A stretch of 64,000 bases of DNA from CBDCPI01 sp965220245 (GTDB lineage: Bacteria > Chloroflexota > Dehalococcoidia > Lucifugimonadales > UBA3495). The notes under the pieces were generated by a model. That model was given only the letters and a program-made list of their open reading frames with translations, searched no databases and had not been told where the DNA came from. A program made the position numbers and the translations under genes. Every line of letters starts with the position of its first letter. Within the stretch, counting starts at the first letter, position 1. Below are positions 16,625 to 24,750 of the stretch, in pieces. Location of the stretch: positions 248,001-312,000 of the forward strand of contig CBDCPI010000014.1 of the NCBI GenBank assembly GCA_965220245.1, written 5' to 3'.

Positions 16625-17707
16625 GGCTTTGTTGCATGAATATTGGCAGCACATGAAATGTCCCGACACCCTTTGAATCGAGCTATGCTACTCGATAGCT
16701 ATCCGGCATTCCCAAGTGGGTCATCCGATTCAAAGCGGCACACTTTACCTTGGCTTCCACCTTCTGCTGCGGTAACTTCCTGGCCTGAAGATAGGAACCA
16801 AAGATGGTCTTGAACCGAAACATGGCAGTCTCGGCCAGGGAACGCCGATGATAGCCCGACTCTTGTTTCCACCGCTTACGTCCTACCTTCCGAATCCTTC
16901 TCAGGTTCTCGTCCCGCACCAGGGGCGGGGTGGCACAGTTCCCATGCTGCCAGATACGGGCATCCTTTCGAGGTGGAATTGCTACCCGCCTGACACCTCT
17001 GACAGCGCAGCCCTCATATACCTTCCTTTTGTCGTAGGCCCCATCGCCACCCACCTGCTCCACTAACTCGGTGCTCTGGTCCAGAAGTTCGGGCACCGCT
17101 CCCGCATCGTCCAGGCTGGCCTCGCTCAGTACCACGGCCTGGATCTCCTGGGTTTCACTGTCCACGCTTAGATGGAGCTTCCTCCAGGTGCGCCGTTTGG
17201 TATAGCCATGCTGACGCACCTTCCATTCTCCCTCCCCAAAGACTTTCAACCCGGTGCTGTCCAGTACCAGGTGCAAGGGCCCAGCAGCTTTCCTGAGCAA
17301 GGAAACCCCCAGGCGCTTGGCGCGCTTGCAGAGGGTGGTATAGTCCGGCACCGGCAAATCCCACTCCAGCAAGTGAAACACGGACCGGAGAAACCCTTCG
17401 GCAGCCCTCAGGGTCAAGTGGAAGACGCTGCGCACCATCAACAGACACTGGATTGCTCCATCGGAATACTGAAACTGCCCACCGCGCTTTCGGGGGCCGT
17501 CGGGCTTCCAGGCCCCAATATCCTCTTCGCTGGTCCATAGGGTTATTGAACCCCGCTGGACCAGGCTTTCGTTGTAGTCATGCCAGTTACGTATCCGATA
17601 CTGGGATTTCCTGGTGGTGGTGCGTTTCTTGGGACGAGCTTTGGAGGCTTGCGGTGTTCGCTTCATGCCTCCAGCTTAACACTACCTCCCATTCATTCAA
17701 CAAAGCC
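16625..17707 (-). mobile_element. IS5-family (IS903-group-like) insertion sequence
   Basis: The 1,083-bp element encodes one DDE transposase. The imperfect inverted ends are GGCTTTGTTGCATGAAT at 16625 and, on the other strand, GGCTTTGTTGAATGAAT ending at 17707; this end sequence is typical of the IS903 group. I see no matching 9-bp target duplication (GAGTTAAGC versus GGTTCCCAC), which suggests rearrangement or deletion at one side. The right end supplies the stop codon of the neighbouring TPR gene. Confidence 0.85.
16683..17666 (-). CDS. IS5-family transposase
   Basis: 327 residues and intact. The DDE catalytic residues are visible: Asp in LHLVLDSTGLKVFGEGEW, Asp in QVGGDGAYDKRKVYE and Glu in YHRRSLAETAMFRFK, with the Y-(2)-R-(3)-E signature of IS5/IS4-type enzymes. 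The N-terminus (YRIRNWHDYNESLVQRGSITLW) is characteristic of the IS903/IS1112-type branch. It occupies most of the element 16625-17707 and should catalyse cut-and-paste transposition. The reading frame has no damage, so the element may still be mobile. Confidence 0.92.
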   Translation of the reverse strand: MKRTPQASKARPKKRTTTRKSQYRIRNWHDYNESLVQRGSITLWTSEEDIGAWKPDGPRKRGGQFQYSDGAIQCLLMVRSVFHLTLRAAEGFLRSVFHLLEWDLPVPDYTTLCKRAKRLGVSLLRKAAGPLHLVLDSTGLKVFGEGEWKVRQHGYTKRRTWRKLHLSVDSETQEIQAVVLSEASLDDAGAVPELLDQSTELVEQVGGDGAYDKRKVYEGCAVRGVRRVAIPPRKDARIWQHGNCATPPLVRDENLRRIRKVGRKRWKQESGYHRRSLAETAMFRFKTIFGSYLQARKLPQQKVEAKVKCAALNRMTHLGMPDSYRVA

Positions 17708-18272
17708 GGTTCCCACCGTACATTAACCGGATAAGCCGTTGCCCCAGCCTCGGCTCGACTTGGCCCAAGTACTCTCCGTCCCGAGAATAGACGTTTATTG
17801 CGTTGTTTTGGGCTTCCAGGAAGGCCGGATCGCTTGGGGCTACGCGGGCCACTGTTTGGCTCGATGCAGTTTTCCGCAGGACGGTCGTGCCCGATTTGCC
17901 GCTCTCCTCAATGAATAGCTGGGGCCTCTTTTTGTCCAAAGCTGGGGCGGCCCTTCGCCCCGGTTTTGCCGGAGCCGGAATACTTACCAAGTTTTCAAGC
18001 CGGGCCAGATTCTTTTTGGCAATGGAGTTATACGGGGCAATGCGCGTCACCGCAGTCAGCACCTCTTTGGCCTCTGGGTACTGGCCCAACTCGATCAACG
18101 CTTTGCCCAACCGGTTCATTGCCTCCACATCGTCGGCGAAGAGCTCCAAGATTGCCCGGTTCACCTCCGCAGCCCGTTCCCATTCTCCCTTCAGGGCCAG
18201 AGCAACAGCATCCCGGCTCAAGCGGGGCTTGAGACCGGTGCTCTTGGCCGGCTTGGTTAGTTCCTTATCCAT
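17697..18272 (-). CDS. TPR-repeat protein, 3' end altered by the IS
   Basis: 191 residues. Residues 18-100 form tetratricopeptide-like helices (SRDAVALALKGEWERAAEVNRAILELFADDVEAMNRLGKALIELGQYPEAKEVLTAVTRIAP). A basic linker and a C-terminal segment (NVYSRDGEYLGQVEPRLGQRLIRLMYGGNR) follow. The final codons and stop (NRLC*) lie inside the IS terminal repeat. If the IS is removed without a duplication, the frame would read NRLTL*, so little or much may have been lost. It probably acts as a protein-interaction adaptor. It follows the glycosyltransferase gene by 126 bp. Confidence 0.75.
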   Translation of the reverse strand: MDKELTKPAKSTGLKPRLSRDAVALALKGEWERAAEVNRAILELFADDVEAMNRLGKALIELGQYPEAKEVLTAVTRIAPYNSIAKKNLARLENLVSIPAPAKPGRRAAPALDKKRPQLFIEESGKSGTTVLRKTASSQTVARVAPSDPAFLEAQNNAINVYSRDGEYLGQVEPRLGQRLIRLMYGGNRLC

Positions 18273-18398
18273 CGTGTCTCCAGTGTAAATTCAGTGGCGC
18301 TTGAGGGTCACGCGAACCCGCCCAAGACCTCAATCTTAGCTTCGATCAAAAGCTGGAATATGCTAGTAGTTTCAACAAAACCAAGCTGACGGTCAAGC

Positions 18399-19190
18399 CT
18401 AATCACGCCGGGTTCTGAGGGAAATATTCTCGTACTTCCCCCTAGCGTACCGCCACCGGATTCTCAGCAAGTCCAAGGTCATCGCGAGGGCATCGCGAAA
18501 GGCGCGCACCTTGCTTTGGTCCCGGTAATACCAGTCCACCGGTATCTCTTGCATCTTTAAACCCGACTTAACGGCTAGAAACATTACCTCAACGTCGAAG
18601 GCAAAGCCGTCCATAGTCTGGCGCTCAAACAGGCTTGGAACAACTTCGCAGCGGTAGCACTTGAACCCGCACTGGGTGTCCCTCAAACCGGGTACCGCCA
18701 TTAAGCGCACTAGAGCGTTGTAGAACCGGCCCATGAGGCGCCTTCGGACAGGCTCGCCAATGCGCTTGGCCCCTATTGCTTCCCTGGAACCGATGGCGAC
18801 ATCAATCCCTTCAACTTGGGGAGGCAGCAACCGGGCCACCTGCTCGATGGGCACCGATAGGTCGGCATCACAAAGCAAACGGTAGTGGCCCGCGGCCGCA
18901 AGCATGGCGTTTTTCACCGCCCATCCCTTGCCGCGGTGGGGCAGGGTTAGCAACCGCAGGTTTGGGTGGGTTTGAGCCCGGCTTCTTACCAGGCTTGCGG
19001 TGGCATCGGTGCTGCCGTCATCGGCGACTACAATCTCCCAGCCATAGGGCTGCCCTTGGAGAAACTCAAGCACTTTATCCAGCGTGCCATCAATCCGGGA
19101 CTGTTCGTTGTAGGCCGGAATCACGACGGAGAGGAATACCTGAGGCAAACTTCTAGTCCCTTTTGGACCGGTGGGCGGCTGTAGGGGCAA
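18399..19190 (-). CDS. Family 2 glycosyltransferase (dolichyl-phosphate glucose synthase-like)
   Basis: 263 residues. The GT-A fold is clear: LSVVIPAYNEQSRIDGTLDKVLEFL, WEIVVADDGSTDATASLV and a DxD-type metal site in LLCDADLSVPIEQVARLLP. GFAFDVEVMFLAVKSGLKMQEIPVDWYYRDQSKVR follows, a pattern of polyprenyl-phosphate glucosyl/mannosyl transferases. It has no membrane helices at the C-terminus. It probably makes a lipid-linked sugar for glycan or glycoprotein assembly. It lies 47 bp downstream of lysC on the same strand and could share its transcript. Confidence 0.85.
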   Translation of the reverse strand: MPLQPPTGPKGTRSLPQVFLSVVIPAYNEQSRIDGTLDKVLEFLQGQPYGWEIVVADDGSTDATASLVRSRAQTHPNLRLLTLPHRGKGWAVKNAMLAAAGHYRLLCDADLSVPIEQVARLLPPQVEGIDVAIGSREAIGAKRIGEPVRRRLMGRFYNALVRLMAVPGLRDTQCGFKCYRCEVVPSLFERQTMDGFAFDVEVMFLAVKSGLKMQEIPVDWYYRDQSKVRAFRDALAMTLDLLRIRWRYARGKYENISLRTRRD

Positions 19191-19237
19191 ATCTATCGGA
19201 GCAACCGGCGGCGCCTGAGCCTCGGGAAGCTAAGCGG

Positions 19238-20476
19238 CTACAGGCCCTCGTCGGTGCCATCCTCCAGTTGGAAGTCTTGGTGAAGCAGCCGAACGGCCAG
19301 TTGAGCTTGCTCTTCTTTGATGATGCAGGAAATGCGGATTTCCGAAGTAGTAATCATATCGATGTTTATGTCGCCATCGGCCAATACCCGGAACATCCTT
19401 GAGGCATAGCCGGGAGTGTTTTGCATACCGGAACCCACGATACTAACCGTTGCCAGGGTAGCGTCGGTTACCACCGCCGAGCCGCCCAGGTTCTTCATCA
19501 TAAGGCCAACCGCGGCTTCGGCCCGGGCCAAATCCGCCCGGCTCACGGTGAAGCTTATGTCGGTAGTGCGGTCGACGCTAGTGTTTTGAACAATCGTGTC
19601 AACGCTGATGCCTACCTTGGACAACGGTTCAAACAGGGCTGCGGCGATGCCGGGCCGGTCGGGGACCGAGCGCACCGTGATCTTGGCTACATTGGCGTTT
19701 AAAGCGATGCCCGTGACCTTGATTCTGTTTTCCATGGGGCTCCCGTCCGGTAACCGGTGTATGAGGGTGCCGGTGGCGTCACTAAAGCTGGAGGCCACGT
19801 AAATCGGGATTTGGTAGACGGCTCCCAACTCTACCGACCTAGGGTGCATTTTGGCGCCGTAGCTGGCCAGCTCCAGCATCTCCTCGTAACCGATCTCGTC
19901 CAGTTTGCGAGCCCGGGGCACTATGCGGGGGTCAGCCGTGTATATCCCTTCAACGTCGGTATAGATCTCGCAGCGGTCGGCCCCCAAGGCGGCAGCCAAA
20001 GCCACCGCCGTAGTATCCGACCCACCGCGGCCCAAGGTCGTCACGTCCTGATTATCGGTGATGCCCTGAAACCCGGCCACCACCACCAAGCGCTCGTTCT
20101 CGATCTCCTGCCGGACCCGCCCGGTGTCGATGCTGTCGATACGAGCTTTCCCGTAGGTCGTGTCAGTATGGATGCCTGCCTGGAAGCCGCTCAAGCTAAT
20201 GGCATCGCATCCCAGAGTCCGCAGGGCCATAGTCAAAAGCGTGCTTGACACCAGTTCTCCGGTAGAGAGCAACAGGTCCATTTCCCTGGGGTCGGGATCG
20301 GAGGAAACCGTATGGGCGAGTTGGATCAACTCATCGGTGGTATCGCCCATGGCAGACACCACCACTACGACGTGGCTGCCTTGAGTTTTGGTTTGGGCCA
20401 CTCGCCGGGCCACGTTGAGTATTTTCTCGGCATCCCCGACCGAGGTGCCTCCGTATTTCTGGACAATCAGCGCCAA
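19238..20476 (-). CDS. lysC: Aspartate kinase
   Basis: 412 residues, the usual length. It catalyses phosphorylation of aspartate, the first step to lysine, threonine and methionine. The kinase domain begins ALIVQKYGGTSVGD and contains GFQGITDNQDVTTLGRGGSDTTAVALAAALGADRCEIYTDVEGIYTADPRIV. Two C-terminal ACT domains (KITVRSVPDRPGIAAALFEPLSKVGISVDTI; VSIVGSGMQNTPGYASRMFRVLADGDINIDMI) give feedback control by amino acids. It lies 33 bp after thrB, forming a threonine/lysine branch operon. The start follows a G-rich ribosome site. Confidence 0.95.
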   Translation of the reverse strand: MALIVQKYGGTSVGDAEKILNVARRVAQTKTQGSHVVVVVSAMGDTTDELIQLAHTVSSDPDPREMDLLLSTGELVSSTLLTMALRTLGCDAISLSGFQAGIHTDTTYGKARIDSIDTGRVRQEIENERLVVVAGFQGITDNQDVTTLGRGGSDTTAVALAAALGADRCEIYTDVEGIYTADPRIVPRARKLDEIGYEEMLELASYGAKMHPRSVELGAVYQIPIYVASSFSDATGTLIHRLPDGSPMENRIKVTGIALNANVAKITVRSVPDRPGIAAALFEPLSKVGISVDTIVQNTSVDRTTDISFTVSRADLARAEAAVGLMMKNLGGSAVVTDATLATVSIVGSGMQNTPGYASRMFRVLADGDINIDMITTSEIRISCIIKEEQAQLAVRLLHQDFQLEDGTDEGL

Positions 20477-20509
20477 ATCGTGAACTCCCTTGGGCTCTCT
20501 GAGAAAGCT

Positions 20510-21433
20510 TCAGGCATCCAACCGGTGGGCGCCCTGGACGGTTGGACGAGTAATGTGAACCCGGCCCGCAATCCCCGCTTGCTTGGCGGCCTCGGCCATC
20601 TCATAAGCCACGGTCATTTCCCGGTCTTGAGCCAAGGCCAGCACGGTGGAGCCGCTCCCGGAAAGGAACGCGCCCAACGCCCCCGCATCCAGGGCCGCTC
20701 TGAACAACAAACGCATCGCCGGGAACAGAGGCTGGCGATAGGGTTGATGCAAACGGTCTTCGGTGGCGATCCCCAGGTATTCCGTGCGGTTGGCCGCCAT
20801 GCCAGCCACCAACAGAGCGGTGCGGCTCATATTGTGGACGGCGTCGGCAACACTGACCCGCTCAGGAAGCACAGCCCGGGCGTCGGAGGTGGCAATTCTG
20901 ACCTCGGGAATAAACAACACCGCGCTCAGGTCGGGTGGCACGTTGATTGGGGCAGTGTAAAGCCGCTCCTGGTCAGTCACCACCAGTTGCAGCCCGCCGT
21001 GTACTGCGGCAGCCACGTTGTCCGGGTGGCCCTCGATGGTGGCAGCCATCTCCAGGAGGTCGTTGGGGGCAAATGTGCCGCCGCACATCACATTGGCGGC
21101 AACCAGTCCTCCGGCGATTGCCGCCGCGCTGCTGCCCAGCCCACGTTCCAAGGGAATCTCATTGTGGCAGCGCAAGCGCACCGGGGGCATCTGCCGGCCA
21201 GCCTCGAGGAACAGGAACGTCATCGCCCGGTAGACCAGATTATCCTCGCTGGTGGCCAGCTCACCCGCACCCTCGCCGAGGACTTCAACCAGGGGCCCTT
21301 CTCCGAAATCCTCCGAGGCCTCAGCTACCTCCAGCCGGTTCCATAAGTCTAAAGCCATTCCAAGGCAATCATAGCCCGGCCCCAGATTGGCCGTAGTAGC
21401 GGGGGCGGTCACTTTAATGGACGCATTGTTCAT
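20510..21433 (-). CDS. thrB: Homoserine kinase
   Basis: 307 residues. This GHMP kinase phosphorylates homoserine for threonine synthesis. Motif 1 is VTAPATTANLGPGYDCLGMALDLWN. The ATP-binding motif 2 is EIPLERGLGSSAAAIAGGLVAANV (about residues 95-118). Motif 3 is near FLSGSGSTVLALAQD. It precedes lysC on the same strand, and the pairing supports the assignment over other GHMP kinases. Its upstream region carries a MITE-like element (21462-21616), 28 bp before the start, which could hold or disturb the promoter. Confidence 0.95.
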   Translation of the reverse strand: MNNASIKVTAPATTANLGPGYDCLGMALDLWNRLEVAEASEDFGEGPLVEVLGEGAGELATSEDNLVYRAMTFLFLEAGRQMPPVRLRCHNEIPLERGLGSSAAAIAGGLVAANVMCGGTFAPNDLLEMAATIEGHPDNVAAAVHGGLQLVVTDQERLYTAPINVPPDLSAVLFIPEVRIATSDARAVLPERVSVADAVHNMSRTALLVAGMAANRTEYLGIATEDRLHQPYRQPLFPAMRLLFRAALDAGALGAFLSGSGSTVLALAQDREMTVAYEMAEAAKQAGIAGRVHITRPTVQGAHRLDA

Positions 21434-21461
21434 CTTATCTGGCTGGCAACGCTGGATTGAG

Positions 21462-21616
21462 AGAGTGTTTAATAAGTCCTCGTAACCGATTACCTGTCAC
21501 CCTGAGCAAAGCGAAGGGTCTAAACTCCTTGAGCGTGCTGCTGCCCAAGCATTTTAGATTCCTCACTCCGTTCGGAATGACAGGGACGGGCCACAATTGG
21601 TTTTCACACACCCTCT
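21462..21616. mobile_element. MITE-like element of the AGAGGG family, copy 1
   Basis: The 155-bp element has ends AGAGTGTTTAATAAGTCC and, inverted, AGAGGGTGTGTGAAAACCAA. Its reverse complement matches copy 2 (53848-54011) with only scattered differences and a 9-bp gap. The interior is the TCATTCCGAACGGAGTGAGG / TTTAGACCCTTCGCTTTGC palindrome family. It lies between thrB and the downstream phosphodiesterase gene. Confidence 0.8.
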
Positions 21617-21633
21617 GAGCAGGACCCGACCGC

Positions 21634-22749
21634 TCAGGCCAACACTCTGTGTAGGATGTAGCGGCCTAAATCCCGGTTTTCCCGGAACTCAAACCCTTCG
21701 AAGTTGCCTCCGTAGCCAATAATGGGCACCCGGGCCTCGTGTAGAGAACCGTGGGAGCGGAGGCGGGCTGGCATATTCACCTCCGCCGGGTCGCCGAAGA
21801 CCGCGTCTTCGGCTCCCAAGACCACGATGTCTCCGATGCGGTCCGGCATCAATCGGAATTCTCGGGCCGCGTCCTCTCTTGACAGAGCTTGGTCAACTCC
21901 CGGCAAGTCCTGTAGTATCGCCAAAGCTGGTGCAGGGCCACTCTCCTCCAGGTACAGGTAGATGCAACCACCCAAATTCGAGTGGTGCACCGTGTATTTA
22001 TCCTTAATGATGGGCACGGCTTGAGCCCGCACGCCGTACCGGGCCAATTCGCTGGGCAAGTCTATCATCCTAGTTTTCGACGACATGCCGTGGTCCGCAG
22101 TAAGCATTATCTGCACCGTTGGCAGGCTGTCGACCAGCCTTCCAATAGCAGCATCCAACATAGCCTGGTGCTTGGCCGACTCCGGCTCGTCCGGGGCATA
22201 GGTGTGCATCGCGTAGTCGGTGGTGGCCAGGTATACCAGGTCGTAGGACTCCTGCCCCAGGATATACCGCGCCGCGTCGATTACCCATTGGTTGACTTCG
22301 AGCGAGTATATGGGTGGCGGCTCACCAACGGCTTGGGCCACCCACTGGGGCGGCTGTTCGGCCGAAATGCTCAAGGAGGTCCCGACGCAAAGCAGCCGGC
22401 GCAGCTTGTCCTTGGCCGTGACCAACAGCGATCTCAAGCCCAACTGCTCTGCCCGCTGGAACATAGTCGCTTGCTCCAGGAACTCCGCCGACTCCATATA
22501 GTGTTCCGAGGCGTCCTGACGGTTGAACCAATAGTTTGACGTGATGCCGTGGTCCTCGGGGTAGCAGGCGGTTACCAACGAAACATTGTTCACGTTGGTA
22601 ACGGTGGGCATCATAGCCCTTCCTTCCACCATGAACCCGTCCCTACCCAACTCCATGAGCCTGGGCATGGAATTACCTTCCAGATATTCCGGGTCCAACC
22701 CATCGACCATGACCACGACAGTTGTCAAAACCGCAACCCTTTCCGGCAA
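21634..22749 (-). CDS. Phosphonoacetate hydrolase-like metalloenzyme
   Basis: 371 residues of the alkaline phosphatase superfamily. The metal site is visible: MVDGLDPEYL (Asp), TVTNVNNVSLVTACYPEDHGI (nucleophile Thr), YLATTDYAMHTYAPDEPE (Asp, His) and IMLTADHGMSSKTRM (Asp, His). The TNVNN..SLVT, DYAMHTYAPDEPE and TADHGM blocks resemble phosphonoacetate hydrolase PhnA, which cleaves phosphonoacetate to acetate and phosphate with two zinc ions. A related phosphodiesterase activity is possible. No other phosphonate genes adjoin. It would let the cell use phosphonates as a phosphorus source. Confidence 0.75.
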   Translation of the reverse strand: MPERVAVLTTVVVMVDGLDPEYLEGNSMPRLMELGRDGFMVEGRAMMPTVTNVNNVSLVTACYPEDHGITSNYWFNRQDASEHYMESAEFLEQATMFQRAEQLGLRSLLVTAKDKLRRLLCVGTSLSISAEQPPQWVAQAVGEPPPIYSLEVNQWVIDAARYILGQESYDLVYLATTDYAMHTYAPDEPESAKHQAMLDAAIGRLVDSLPTVQIMLTADHGMSSKTRMIDLPSELARYGVRAQAVPIIKDKYTVHHSNLGGCIYLYLEESGPAPALAILQDLPGVDQALSREDAAREFRLMPDRIGDIVVLGAEDAVFGDPAEVNMPARLRSHGSLHEARVPIIGYGGNFEGFEFRENRDLGRYILHRVLA

Positions 22750-23282
22750 GTCAAGTTGCTTAGACTCTACTCTATCTTTATCATCGCGGGCAAGGCAACC
22801 GGGCCAACGATTCAGAGCAATCGCATTCTGTCACCTCTGCCCCCATCACTGTCACCCTGAACGGAGTGAAGGGTCTAAAATCCTTGCCGCCGCTGCGTTT
22901 ACGCCGCAGCGACGCCGGGCAAAGGAAACGCAGCGGCGAGGAAAGCCGTTTTGGTCGGCTCCCATTTTAGATTCTTGGTCGCTACGCTCCTCAGAATTGC
23001 TAATGGCCCGCCGCGGCGGGCCACGTATGCGGATGAAAATAGGCTATTTTCATGGTAATTGCGGATGGCCTTGCCGAGGCTACACATGAAGATAAAAATG
23101 GCGGCCAGCGCCTCCCGTCACTCCCGCTTTCGCGGGAGTTCAGAGATGTTACCTGCCAGTGGCGGTCCTTGTGCCTGTCCGCCCAAGGCGAATGGATTCC
23201 CGCCTGCGCGGGAAAGACGGGTTGGGTGTTTTCTACCGGCGCTGAGCCATACAATGGGACTGAGGCGGCTACTGTTACCTAG
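22750..23282. repeat. Repeat-filled gap
   Basis: No gene is seen. A GTCACCCTGAACGGAGTGAAGGG / TTTTAGATTC..CTCAGAATTGC palindromic element occupies 22851-22998, with an expanded centre. The GC-rich GCCGCGGC palindrome is at 23004-23023. A GTCACTCCCGC..GCGGGAG / GATTCCCGCCTGCGCGGGAA element is at 23117-23218. The order matches the gap at 5511-5830, reversed. Confidence 0.8.
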
Positions 23283-24599
23283 CTATGCCCGGTTGGTGGA
23301 CGCTAAGACGCCAGACGCATCGCCCGAAGCGTCAGCGCCCAAGGCGTGGGCCCGGGCCAGGTTCAAGTAGTCCAAAGCTAACGCAGGCATCATGTACCGT
23401 TGCCGCACCGCTTCTCTGGCGGCCTGGCCCATGCGGGAGTGCAATTCCGGCGCTTGGAACACCTCGACGATGCGCTTGGCGCATTCCTCCGAGGTATCCA
23501 CCAAGTAGCCGTTGACTCCGTCTTCGATCTGCGTGCGGATGCCGCCGACGTTTCCGCCAATCACCGGCTTACCCTTCCACATAGCTTCGGTAACAGTAAG
23601 CCCGAATCCCTCTCGGGTTGACTTTTGCACAACCACATCGGAGGCCACTTGGAACCCGTTTACCACTTCGTCGATGGCGCCCGGCAGTCCGATTGGGTGA
23701 TAAAAGAGGTGGATGTCGGGATCGCCGGCGGCCAGTTCCATCACGCTTTCCAGAACGGTCAGAGCCTCGGGGTCGTCGACCGCTTGGCTGAGGCCAAGCA
23801 GCGCCAACTGAAGACCGGGGACCGACCGGCGGGCCAAGCGGTAAGCATTGACTACACCCCAAGGGTCCTTCCAGTAATCGAACCGGGATACTTGCGAGAC
23901 CAAGGGACGCGCCGGGTCGATGCCCATCGCCGAAACTATCTCCAAGGCCCGTTGGCGTTCAACCGGGATATTCTTTACCGCCAACGGGTCGATGGCTGGA
24001 GGGGCAATGCACACCGGCGGAGTTCCGCCCAGACCTTTTGGCACGTATGAAGGCAGAGAAAAGACCAAATGGTCGTAGTGCCTAGTCAGCGGCAGCAGAA
24101 CATCGAGCACACCACGATTGGGCGCCGTAAGGTCAATGTGACAGACCCATATCCGGGTCTCGCCGGGGCCCCGGGGGAGCACCTTGGCCAACGGCAGGAG
24201 CTGGGGATCGTGTAGAAACCAAACGTCGGCAGTAAGGTGCTGCCGCTTCATGTCGTCCGCCACGTTCTGGATACTTTGGAAGTAGATATCCAGGTCTTCC
24301 GGCGAAAGACAGCCTTCGGCGCCTTGCAACAAGTTGTGGATGCGCTTGGTGACTTCGAAAAACTGGGCGGGCGGGTTGATCACCACCCGCTCGGTGGGGA
24401 CCCCCAAGCCGTTGGTAAGCGGCACCAAGGACTGTAGGATTTCCGCAACACCGCCACCGGTGGCGGTACTGTTAATGTGTACAATCCTCAGGTCTTTAAG
24501 GCCCTCGGCAACGGCCCGCAATTGGTCCATTGAGTTTGGAGGCATTAGGGCGAGGTACCGATCGTATGCTACCGCCGGGTAAGCTACTCTCATAAACAT
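23283..24599 (-). CDS. treT: GT4 glycosyltransferase, trehalose synthase (TreT)-like
   Basis: 438 residues with a two-domain GT-B fold. The opening LKDLRIVHINSTATGGGVAEILQSLVPLTNGLGV and the VWFLHDPQLLPLAKVLP / WVCHIDLTAPN blocks are characteristic of TreT, which joins NDP-glucose and glucose to give trehalose. The nucleotide-sugar site is at the C-terminus (STREGFGLTVTEAMWKGKPVIGGNVGGIRTQIEDGVNGYLVD). It would make trehalose as a compatible solute or carbon store. It stands alone, without trehalose phosphatase nearby, as expected for the one-step TreT route. Confidence 0.85.
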   Translation of the reverse strand: MFMRVAYPAVAYDRYLALMPPNSMDQLRAVAEGLKDLRIVHINSTATGGGVAEILQSLVPLTNGLGVPTERVVINPPAQFFEVTKRIHNLLQGAEGCLSPEDLDIYFQSIQNVADDMKRQHLTADVWFLHDPQLLPLAKVLPRGPGETRIWVCHIDLTAPNRGVLDVLLPLTRHYDHLVFSLPSYVPKGLGGTPPVCIAPPAIDPLAVKNIPVERQRALEIVSAMGIDPARPLVSQVSRFDYWKDPWGVVNAYRLARRSVPGLQLALLGLSQAVDDPEALTVLESVMELAAGDPDIHLFYHPIGLPGAIDEVVNGFQVASDVVVQKSTREGFGLTVTEAMWKGKPVIGGNVGGIRTQIEDGVNGYLVDTSEECAKRIVEVFQAPELHSRMGQAAREAVRQRYMMPALALDYLNLARAHALGADASGDASGVLASTNRA

Positions 24600-24750
24600 T
24601 CTGGCGGCTACTCCTATGACACCACGCCGGAAAGGTCAACCGGCGCGGCGATTATCGTTTGAGTATGATTTCACCAATGTTGTCATTCTTCAAGCATTTG
24701 GAACACCGGCTATTGGGAGTTTGGAAAGCCTTCCGGGAACGGCGCCACTT

